From NCBI GenBank assembly GCA_964370115.1, contig CAYJIA010000057.1, positions 1-11,822 of the forward strand: 11,822 nt of DNA. The letters run 5' to 3'. Position 1 is the stretch's first letter. Every line of letters begins with the position of its first letter. Positions 6,636-11,822 of the stretch are shown in pieces. The position numbers were made by a program, and so were the translations under genes. This DNA is from SIG603 sp964370115. Lineage in GTDB: Bacteria; Bacillota; Clostridia; Oscillospirales; Acutalibacteraceae. The notes beneath the pieces were generated by a model. It did not search any database. It was not told the origin of the DNA and saw only the letters and a program-made list of their open reading frames with translations.

Positions 6636-6664
6636 AGTTTATATTAGTTTAGACTAATTGTCAA
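6636..6664 (-). promoter_or_regulatory. promoter of the metal regulator/importer operon with embedded inverted repeat
   Basis: On the minus strand TTGACA (6664-6659) is followed after 17 bases by TAAACT (6641-6636); TATAAA with a 15-base spacer is an alternative -10. A perfect inverted repeat, ATTAGT-TTAG-ACTAAT (6643-6658), fills the spacer. A regulator bound there would block RNA polymerase. The -35 is certain in sequence; the -10 is only four of six. Confidence 0.6.
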
Positions 6665-6750
6665 TACATTTATCAAAATTAATCATTATTTCAAATATAG
6701 TGATTTTTAGCTAGGTCATTAAGGCATATATACAAAATTTGAATATTTTG

Positions 6751-6779
6751 TTGCAATTTAACAAAATTTATAGTATAAT
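6751..6779 (+). promoter_or_regulatory. promoter of the peroxidase gene
   Basis: TTGCAA (6751-6756), a 17-base spacer and a perfect TATAAT (6774-6779), 30 bases before the ATG. Inverted repeats lie around it: CAAAAT/ATTTTG (6733-6738, 6745-6750) just upstream, and GCAATT/AATTGC (6753-6758, 6777-6782) across the promoter. These may be operator parts or AT-rich chance. Confidence 0.75.
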
Positions 6780-6808
6780 TGCATTAAAAATAGACGGGAG
6801 AAATAAAA

Positions 6809-7291
6809 ATGAGCATTTATAATTTTTCGGCACAAAAAAAGGACGGAACAAACTTAAATTTATCAGAGCTTAAAGGCAAGGTTATACTTATTGTCAATTC
6901 TGCAACTCACTGTGGATTTACTCCTCATTATAAGGATTTGGCAGATTACCATAATAAGTATGGCGAAAAAGGGCTGGTGGTTATGGATTTTCCATGCAAT
7001 CAGTTTGGCGAGCAGGCTAAAGGCTCAAACGAAGAAATTGCACAGTTTTGCATGTTAAACTACAGTACACCGTACGAGTTGTTTGCAAAAATAGATGTAA
7101 ACGGCGAAAACCAAACCGACTTGTTTAAGTATTTGAAAGAAGAATATGCAAAAATAGACAAAAACGACGATAGCGACATCAAATGGAACTTTACAAAATT
7201 TTTAATAGATAAAGAAGGAAATATTGTAAAAAGATTTGAACCACGCGACGATATGGCAGGGCTTGAAGCGATGATTGTGGAATTGTTGTAA
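6809..7291 (+). CDS. glutathione peroxidase family protein (Cys type, probably thioredoxin-dependent)
   Basis: The 160-residue protein matches the bacterial GPx/BtuE family in full length. The catalytic position is Cys35 in NSATHCGFTPHY, with Cys instead of selenocysteine. The other tetrad residues are visible: Gln69 in PCNQFGEQ, and Trp126-Asn127 in KWNFTKFL. Cys81 in AQFCMLNY matches the resolving cysteine of the thioredoxin-using members, so reduction by thioredoxin is more likely than by glutathione. It would remove hydrogen peroxide or lipid peroxides in the cytoplasm, useful in an anaerobe with oxygen-sensitive hydrogenase maturases. GGGAG at 6796-6800 is 8 bases before the ATG. It has its own promoter, is divergent from the metal operon, and has no strong terminator after it. 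Confidence 0.92.
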   Translation: MSIYNFSAQKKDGTNLNLSELKGKVILIVNSATHCGFTPHYKDLADYHNKYGEKGLVVMDFPCNQFGEQAKGSNEEIAQFCMLNYSTPYELFAKIDVNGENQTDLFKYLKEEYAKIDKNDDSDIKWNFTKFLIDKEGNIVKRFEPRDDMAGLEAMIVELL

Positions 7292-7303
7292 TTTTGAATA
7301 AAA

Positions 7304-7318
7304 TGATAATAATTATTA
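7304..7318. promoter_or_regulatory. Fur-box-like 7-1-7 inverted repeat
   Basis: TGATAATAATTATTA matches the Fur 7-1-7 consensus TGATAATnATTATCA at 13 of the 14 defined positions. It ends 7 bases before the -35 of the promoter in front of the hydrogenase maturation operon and begins 12 bases after the peroxidase stop. In AT-rich DNA such a match can be chance. Confidence 0.45.
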
Positions 7319-7325
7319 AAATCTG

Positions 7326-7353
7326 TTTACTTTTATAAATATTGTGTTATAAT
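7326..7353 (+). promoter_or_regulatory. promoter of the hydrogenase maturation operon leader
   Basis: A perfect TATAAT (7348-7353) with an extended -10 TG (TGTTATAAT) and a weak -35 TTTACT (7326-7331) 16 bases upstream. The predicted start is near 7360, which leaves about 220 bases of leader before the first gene. Confidence 0.75.
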
Positions 7354-7359
7354 GTAAGT

Positions 7360-7517
7360 GTCTAAACACAAGGATTTATCCAAGTGTAAAGACTTTTACA
7401 AAAAGCTTAATACCTAAAGCACGAAAGTATTCTTGAGTATGAAGGTTGTGGCATGATATTATAACACTGTATTTTATAAAATTGCAGTGTCAAATTTGTG
7501 TACATTTAAACTTAGAC
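7360..7517 (+). ncRNA. structured leader RNA of unassigned type, candidate riboswitch or small RNA
   Basis: From the predicted start, the transcript can close on itself: GTCTAA (7360-7365) with TTAGAC (7512-7517), then ACACAA (7366-7371) with TTGTGT (7496-7501). Inside are further hairpins: GGA/TCC at 7372-7381, TGTAAA/TTTACA (7385-7390, 7395-7400), AATAC/GTATT (7409-7413, 7427-7431) and ACACTG/CAGTGT (7464-7469, 7485-7490). The closing stem overlaps the 5' arm of the terminator that follows by two bases (five if the stem extends). Multi-branched RNA plus terminator before a biosynthetic operon is the layout of a riboswitch. No known riboswitch core (TPP, SAM, FMN, B12, Moco, T-box) was recognised. 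A stand-alone small RNA, including a 6S-like one, is the alternative. Confidence 0.5.
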
Positions 7518-7550
7518 TCTATGAACTCGCTTTCATAGAGTTTTTCTTTT
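7516..7550 (+). terminator. intrinsic terminator upstream of the hydrogenase maturation operon
   Basis: ACTCTATGAA (7516-7525) pairs perfectly with TTCATAGAGT (7532-7541) around CTCGCT, followed by TTTTTCTTTT. It lies only 30 bases before the first start codon and downstream of a good promoter, so it either ends a small RNA or works as an attenuator. Confidence 0.92.
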
Positions 7551-7579
7551 ACTTAAAATTTAGCTAAGGAGACAGGAAG

Positions 7580-7825
7580 ATGGAAAAAAGATTGGCGCTT
7601 ATTGGCATAATAGTTGAGGACTCATCAAATATAGGGAAGTTAAACGAAATTTTAGCCGAATACGGACAGCATATTATAGGCAGAATGGGAATACCCTACA
7701 GAGAAAGGTCTTTAAATGTGATAAGCATAGTTGTAGATGCGCCAAACGATGTTATAAACACTATCTCCGGAAAACTTGGAAAACTTACAGGTATTAATGC
7801 GAAAACCATGTATTCTAAATTTTAA
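7580..7825 (+). CDS. TM1266-family putative [FeFe]-hydrogenase system regulator
   Basis: This 81-residue protein is a single ACT-like alpha/beta domain. It opens with a beta strand (LALIGIIVED), followed by a helix, a GRMGIPYRERSLNVISIVVDA stretch split across two strands, and a C-terminal GKLGKLTGINAKTMYSKF. This matches the small TM1266-type family that regularly accompanies hydrogenase maturases. It lacks a DNA-binding segment, so how it would regulate is not known; ligand binding by the ACT-like fold is an inference. AAGGAG at 7566-7571 is 8 bases before the ATG. The next gene, hydG, starts 14 bases after its stop, so they share a transcript. It is the first gene after the leader terminator. 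Confidence 0.88.
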   Translation: MEKRLALIGIIVEDSSNIGKLNEILAEYGQHIIGRMGIPYRERSLNVISIVVDAPNDVINTISGKLGKLTGINAKTMYSKF

Positions 7826-7839
7826 GAGGAGGCATTAAA

Positions 7840-9255
7840 ATGTTGTTTAACAGCAAATCTGACAAGGCAGAAGAATTTATTAATGACGAAGAAATACTTA
7901 AAACGCTCGAATTTTCCGAAAAAAATCGCGACAATGTGGAGCTTTTAGAAAGTATAATAAAAAAAGCGGAAACCATGGGTGGGCTTGACTATAAAGATGC
8001 AAGCCTGCTGCTAGAGACCGAAAATGAGGAAATTTTAGAAAAAGTTTTTGCTCTTTCTAAAAAAATAAAAGAAAAAATTTATGGCGATAGAATAGTGCTT
8101 TTTGCACCGCTTTATCTGTCAAATTACTGTATAAACGGTTGTACCTACTGTCCATTTCACGCAAAAAACAAAGAGATGAAACGCAGAAAACTCAGCATGG
8201 AAGAGATAAAAAAAGAGGTAATAGCACTACAAGACATGGGGCATAAACGCCTTGCAATAGAAACAGGCGAAGACCCAAAAAACTGTAGCATAGAATATAT
8301 ACTTGAAAGTATTAAAACTATATATTCCGTAAAGCATATAAACGGAGCTATTAGACGTGTTAATATTAATATAGCAGCAACGACCGTTGAAAATTACCGA
8401 AAACTAAAAGAGGCAGAAATCGGCACTTATATTTTATTTCAAGAAACATATCATAAAGAGACCTACAAAAAACTTCATCCAACAGGGCCAAAAAGCAACT
8501 ACGACTACCATACAGAAGCCATGGATAGGGCTATGGAAGGCGGAATTGACGATGTGGGCATAGGAGTTTTGTTTGGGCTTAATATGTACAAATACGACTT
8601 TGCAGGGCTTATGATGCATGCAAAGCATCTAGAAGATAAATTCGGAGTAGGGCCACACACGGTGAGCGTTCCAAGAATTTGCCCTGCTGACGATGTGGAC
8701 CTAGGGTCATTTTCAAATTCAATATCCGACGAACTTTTCCTAAAAATCATTGCGATTTTAAGAATTTCACTTCCGTATGCAGGAATTATAGTCTCTACAA
8801 GAGAGAGTGCGACCGCCCGCGAGAAGGCGCTTAAAATTGGCGTTTCACAGATAAGTGGAGCATCAAAAACGAGTATAGGCGGATACACCGAGGAAAGAAC
8901 AAACAAGGATATGCAGTTTGAGCTTTCAGACGAAAGAACACTAGATGAAATTGTCGGATGGCTTTTAAAATCGGGATACACACCAAGCTTTTGTACCGCT
9001 TGTTATAGAGAAGGCAGAACAGGCGACAGGTTTATGAGACTTGCGAAATCGGGTCAAATAGGCAATGTGTGCGCGCCAAACTCATTGATAACCCTTAAAG
9101 AATATCTATGCGATTATGCTGGAAAAGAAACAAGAGAAATAGGCGAAATGCATATTAAAAACAGCAAAAAAAGTATAACGCATGAAAAAGTATGTCAGAA
9201 ACTTGATGACTGTCTATGTAAGATAGACATGGGTCAAAGAGATTTTAGGTTTTAA
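7840..9255 (+). CDS. hydG: [FeFe]-hydrogenase maturase HydG (radical SAM tyrosine lyase)
   Basis: HydG cleaves tyrosine by radical SAM chemistry into p-cresol and a glycine-derived fragment, giving CO and cyanide for an Fe(CO)2(CN) synthon used in the H-cluster. The 471 residues are the normal length. The SAM cluster motif CxxxCxxC is Cys97, Cys101, Cys104 (NYCINGCTYC). The C-terminal auxiliary cluster motif CX2CX22C is Cys385, Cys388, Cys411 (FCTACYREG to GNVC), which separates HydG from the related thiamine enzyme ThiH. ETGEDP near 131-136 also fits the barrel. AGGAGG at 7827-7832 is 7 bases before the ATG. It lies between the TM1266-type gene and hydF, as in many clostridial operons. Confidence 0.96.
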   Translation: MLFNSKSDKAEEFINDEEILKTLEFSEKNRDNVELLESIIKKAETMGGLDYKDASLLLETENEEILEKVFALSKKIKEKIYGDRIVLFAPLYLSNYCINGCTYCPFHAKNKEMKRRKLSMEEIKKEVIALQDMGHKRLAIETGEDPKNCSIEYILESIKTIYSVKHINGAIRRVNINIAATTVENYRKLKEAEIGTYILFQETYHKETYKKLHPTGPKSNYDYHTEAMDRAMEGGIDDVGIGVLFGLNMYKYDFAGLMMHAKHLEDKFGVGPHTVSVPRICPADDVDLGSFSNSISDELFLKIIAILRISLPYAGIIVSTRESATAREKALKIGVSQISGASKTSIGGYTEERTNKDMQFELSDERTLDEIVGWLLKSGYTPSFCTACYREGRTGDRFMRLAKSGQIGNVCAPNSLITLKEYLCDYAGKETREIGEMHIKNSKKSITHEKVCQKLDDCLCKIDMGQRDFRF

Positions 9256-9267
9256 GGGGGATAAATT

Positions 9268-10449
9268 ATGAACAGCACACCACAGGCAAACAGGACACAT
9301 ATAACGGTGCTCGGCAGAAGGAATGTCGGAAAATCCGCTCTTGTTAACGCTATTACAAGACAAGAAATATCACTCGTATCTGATGTCCTAGGAACCACTA
9401 CCGACCCCGTTTTAAAATCAATTGAAATTCATCCAATTGGCGCATGTGTAATAGTCGATACCGCAGGTTTTGATGACATAGGCGCACTTGGAGAAAAGCG
9501 TGTTGACAGAACAAGGGAAATGCTTAAAAAGACCGACGTCGCAGTACTATGTCTTAATGGCGACATTACAGAGTTTGAAAAAAACTTTGCGGACGAACTC
9601 AAGGCTTTAAACATACCAACGCTTTTTGTAATAACAAAATGTGATGAAAAAGACGATGCCAAATTATTTGATGAAATAAAAAGAGTTTTTTCAAAAGAAG
9701 CTTTGTTTGTAAGCGCTAAAACCAAAAAGAATATAGAAGAAATATCAAAGGCAATAGCAAGCCTCTTGCCAAATACTGAAGATTTATACGGAATAGTCGG
9801 AAAATATGTCACGGCAAAAGACACGGTAATGCTGGTAATGCCTCAGGATATACAGGCTCCAGTGGGAAGACTTATACTCCCACAGGTTCAGACAATACGC
9901 GACCTGCTAGACAGAAAATGCATTACTATATGCGTGACAAAAGATAATTTTTTAGACGGCTTAAACCAACTAAAAGAGCCACCAAAACTAATTATCACCG
10001 ACTCGCAAATATTTGATTTCGTATATGAAAACATGCCAAAAGAGAGCAAACTGACCTCGTTTTCGGTGCTGTTTGCAATTTATAAAGGCGATATAGATAC
10101 ATTTAAAAAAGGCGCCTTGGCACTAGACGCTCTAAAAGAGAGCGACAAAGTGCTAATAGCAGAGGCGTGCACACATAACCCTCAAGACGGAGATATAGGA
10201 AGAATTAAAATTCCAAAAATGCTTAGGAAAAAGTTTGGAGAAAATCTGAGAATAGATTTTGCAACGGGTAAGGACTTCCCAAGGGATTTAAGCGAGTATT
10301 CGCTGGTAATTCACTGTGGGGCATGTATGTTTACCAAACGATATGTCATGGGCAGAGTAATGCAGGCAAATAGTGAGGAAGTGCCAATGACAAACTATGG
10401 CATTTGCATAGCAAAACTGACAGGAATTTTAGACAAGGTTACAATATGA
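9268..10449 (+). CDS. hydF: [FeFe]-hydrogenase maturase HydF (GTPase scaffold)
   Basis: HydF is the scaffold that receives the 2Fe precursor from HydG and HydE and delivers it to the hydrogenase. The 393-residue protein has an N-terminal GTPase domain: G1 GRRNVGKS (16-23), a Thr-rich G2 (LGTTTDP, 42-47), G3 DTAG (64-67) and G4 TKCD (123-126). A dimerisation region follows, then the C-terminal [4Fe-4S] domain with Cys301 in CTHNPQ and HCGAC at 349-353 (Cys350, Cys353). All expected cluster cysteines are present. The gene starts 12 bases after hydG with an AAGGGGG site. Its stop codon overlaps the hydE start by 4 bases (ATGA). Confidence 0.96.
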   Translation: MNSTPQANRTHITVLGRRNVGKSALVNAITRQEISLVSDVLGTTTDPVLKSIEIHPIGACVIVDTAGFDDIGALGEKRVDRTREMLKKTDVAVLCLNGDITEFEKNFADELKALNIPTLFVITKCDEKDDAKLFDEIKRVFSKEALFVSAKTKKNIEEISKAIASLLPNTEDLYGIVGKYVTAKDTVMLVMPQDIQAPVGRLILPQVQTIRDLLDRKCITICVTKDNFLDGLNQLKEPPKLIITDSQIFDFVYENMPKESKLTSFSVLFAIYKGDIDTFKKGALALDALKESDKVLIAEACTHNPQDGDIGRIKIPKMLRKKFGENLRIDFATGKDFPRDLSEYSLVIHCGACMFTKRYVMGRVMQANSEEVPMTNYGICIAKLTGILDKVTI

Positions 10450-11498
10450 CAATGGAGAATAATAAAACTATAAATCTAATTGATAAGTTAGACAAAGAAG
10501 AAAACTTATCAAAAGAAGAATTTATATATATACTTGAGAATACTACTTTTAAAGAGCGCGAATATTTATCTGCACTCGCACTAAAAAAGCGAGAAAAATA
10601 TTATGGGAATCAGATTTTTTTAAGGGGCCTCATCGAATTTACAAACTATTGTAAAAACGATTGCCATTACTGTGGAATACGCCAAAAAAACAAAAATGTC
10701 AGCCGTTATAGACTGACGAAAAATCAGATTTTAGAATGTTGTGCCCAAGGTTATACCCTAGGCATGAGAACTTTTGTTTTACAAGGTGGCGAAGACCCTT
10801 ACTTTGATGATAAGTTAGTGGATATTGTGAAAGAAATTAGAGAAAAATATTCCGACTGCGCTATTACTCTTTCTGTGGGCGAGCTTTCAAAAAAATTGTA
10901 TAAGGATTTATTCGATGCTGGGGCGAATAGGTTTTTGCTAAGGCATGAAACCGCAACGTCAGAGCACTACGAAAAGCTTCACCCAACTTATATGACGCTT
11001 TCCCACAGAATGAGATGTTTAAATGATATAAAAGAAATAGGATACCAAACAGGTGCAGGCTTTATGGTGGGGTCACCATATCAAACAAATGTAGAGCTTG
11101 CAGAAGATTTGGTGTATTTGAAAAAACTTAATCCTCACATGGTAGGCATAGGGCCATTTATACCACATAAAGATTCTGTATTTAAAGACTACAAAAGTGG
11201 AACTTTGGAAAAAACTCTCACCATGCTAGCGCTCACAAGGCTTATGCTTCCAAAAGCAATGTTGCCATCTACCACAGCGCTTGAAACTATAGAGAGAAAA
11301 GGTAGAGTGCAAGGCTATTTGTCGGGTGCAAATGTTATAATGGTAAATATTTCCCCGACGGATGTAAAAAAAGATTATCTTTTATACGATAACAAAGCCT
11401 TTATCAATACAGACGCGCAAAAAGCGATAGAAAATATCAAGAAAGAGCTTGATGAAATAGGAATGGTACTGCCTGTTGCGGTAGGAAATGCACTGTAA
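10446..11498 (+). CDS. hydE: [FeFe]-hydrogenase maturase HydE (radical SAM)
   Basis: HydE acts on the HydG-derived Fe(CO)2(CN)-cysteine complex on the way to the diiron precursor. Starting at ATG 10446, the protein has 350 residues, the normal size. The SAM cluster motif is Cys69, Cys73, Cys76 (NYCKNDCHYC), followed by the barrel (LQGGEDP, SVGELS, LRHETA, GFMVGSPYQT). The C-terminal part has no cysteines where some HydE proteins, such as Thermotoga, hold a second cluster; many members lack it. An upstream in-frame ATG at 10404 lies inside hydF and is less likely: AAGG at 10435-10438 is 7 bases from 10446, and ATGA coupling with hydF fits. It ends the operon before a strong terminator. Confidence 0.95.
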   Translation: MTMENNKTINLIDKLDKEENLSKEEFIYILENTTFKEREYLSALALKKREKYYGNQIFLRGLIEFTNYCKNDCHYCGIRQKNKNVSRYRLTKNQILECCAQGYTLGMRTFVLQGGEDPYFDDKLVDIVKEIREKYSDCAITLSVGELSKKLYKDLFDAGANRFLLRHETATSEHYEKLHPTYMTLSHRMRCLNDIKEIGYQTGAGFMVGSPYQTNVELAEDLVYLKKLNPHMVGIGPFIPHKDSVFKDYKSGTLEKTLTMLALTRLMLPKAMLPSTTALETIERKGRVQGYLSGANVIMVNISPTDVKKDYLLYDNKAFINTDAQKAIENIKKELDEIGMVLPVAVGNAL

Positions 11499-11532
11499 AA
11501 AGGAAAACCCTCGTCGGGGGTTTTCCTTTTTT
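11497..11532 (+). terminator. intrinsic terminator after hydE (copy 1 of a repeat)
   Basis: AAGGAAAACCC (11500-11510) pairs with GGGTTTTCCTT (11518-11528), with a T-run to 11532 and an A-run before it at 11497-11500, so it can act on both strands. The stop of hydE lies right beside it. The 34 bases 11501-11534 recur exactly at 11715-11748. Confidence 0.94.
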
Positions 11533-11534
11533 AG

Positions 11535-11714
11535 GGAAGAGTGAAGAGTTGTGGTGAAATCCTTCGGATTTTTAATTAAAAGCTTTAATCAATTTTTCTC
11601 GAAAAATTGCAGGTTCTTAGGGCAGAGCCCTGAGGCGTTTTCCGCAGAAAACGAAATCTTATACTTAAAAAAACGCAGGAATGGTGAATTTAAATGTCCA
11701 GTGGACATTTAAAG
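11535..11714. repeat. array of perfect hairpins in non-coding DNA
   Basis: No gene is visible in 11499-11822. This part holds five separate perfect stem-loops: AAATCC/GGATTT (11557-11571), CAATTTTT/AAAAATTG (11590-11609), AGGGC/GCCCT (11619-11631), CGTTTTC/GAAAACG (11636-11653), and an 11-pair stem with TTTAAATGTCC (11689-11699) and its complement (11703-11713). So much perfect self-complementarity is not expected from random intergenic DNA. It could be a structured RNA, a cluster of palindromic repeats, or a non-autonomous mobile repeat. Confidence 0.7.
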
Positions 11715-11748
11715 AGGAAAACCCTCGTCGGGGGTTTTCCTTTTTTAG
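11715..11748. repeat. exact second copy of the hydE terminator
   Basis: The 34 bases are identical to 11501-11534, including the TCGTC loop and T-run, but here no gene ends at the copy. Around both copies lie GAAGAGT-type heptamers. Together with the shared sequences after it, this marks a duplicated element, not just a terminator of convergent use. Confidence 0.88.
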
Positions 11749-11822
11749 TGAAGAGTTAAGAGTGAAAAGTGAAGAGTTGTGGTGAAATGCTTCGCATTTT
11801 TATTTAAAAGTTTCTTTATACC
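11749..11822. repeat. GAAGAGT-rich repeat and CTTCG hairpin, copy 2 of 11535-11580
   Basis: The 20 bases 11769-11788 are identical to 11541-11560. The hairpin that follows reads AAATGC/GCATTT (11785-11799) here and AAATCC/GGATTT in copy 1, so the pair that differs is changed on both arms. After it both copies go into a similar AT-rich tail ending near AAAAG. The second copy also has extra GAAGAGT-like units. Confidence 0.8.

Noticed and set aside
6677..6691. A second Fur-type 7-1-7 box upstream of the metal operon promoter
   Set aside because: It matches only about nine of 14 consensus positions, which AT-rich DNA gives easily.
7360..7550. A known riboswitch (TPP, SAM, FMN, cobalamin, Moco, T-box) or 6S RNA as the leader before the TM1266-type gene
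   Set aside because: None of the conserved cores I know could be found in the sequence. A 6S-like fold is possible but the several internal hairpins fit it poorly. Kept as unassigned.
7840..9255. ThiH (thiamine synthesis) instead of HydG
   Set aside because: The C-terminal CX2CX22C cluster motif and the hydF/hydE neighbours identify HydG.
10404..10445. Upstream ATG for hydE, adding 14 residues
   Set aside because: It lies inside hydF, has no ribosome binding site of its own, and the extra residues are not typical. ATG at 10446 has AAGG 7 bases upstream and overlaps the hydF stop as ATGA.

Overview
The window looks like a chromosomal piece of a low-GC, anaerobic Firmicute of the Clostridia class, probably an uncultured gut-type lineage assembled from short reads. 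Reasons: AT-rich DNA with strong AGGAGG-type ribosome binding sites, several lipobox lipoproteins, a Fur-family regulator with a metal ABC importer, a XpaC/TelA pair, and a full set of [FeFe]-hydrogenase maturases. A run of exactly 100 N inside a repeat shows it is a scaffolded draft contig. The lineage is inference.

Layout. (1) Bases 1-496, minus strand: the 5' part of an Asn/Gln-rich protein cut by the window edge, and a tiny lipoprotein with a disordered acidic mature part. (2) 636-2824, plus strand: a near-consensus promoter, then xpaC-like and telA-like genes, closed by a strong bidirectional terminator shared with the convergent operon. (3) 6592-2870, minus strand: a probable zinc operon: Fur-family repressor (Zur-like), ZnuA-type binding lipoprotein with a His/Asp/Glu repeat loop, ZnuC-type ATPase, ZnuB-type permease, and a last lipoprotein with a Cys-Cys motif. 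Genes overlap or lie within 25 bases of each other. (4) 6593-6808: divergent control region with inverted repeats. (5) 6809-7291: Cys-type glutathione/thioredoxin peroxidase. (6) 7292-7579: a Fur-box-like sequence, a promoter, and a folded leader ending in an intrinsic terminator. (7) 7580-11495, plus strand: TM1266-type small regulator, hydG, hydF and hydE as one operon. (8) 11499-11822: no gene; an array of perfect hairpins bracketed by two identical terminator copies.

How they work together. The repressor probably senses Zn (or a related metal) and controls the importer; the acidic His repeat and the terminal lipoprotein may help capture metal outside the membrane. HydG makes CO and cyanide from tyrosine, HydE processes the iron synthon, and HydF carries the assembled 2Fe precursor to the hydrogenase, whose structural gene is not in the window. 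The terminator just before the hydrogenase maturation genes suggests that their transcription is controlled after initiation.

Most interesting points: the unassigned leader before the hydrogenase maturation operon, a Fur-type box beside its promoter, a Fur-family gene whose ribosome binding site fits an AUU start rather than the only standard start codon, the collapsed His repeat in ZnuA, and the hairpin array at the right end.
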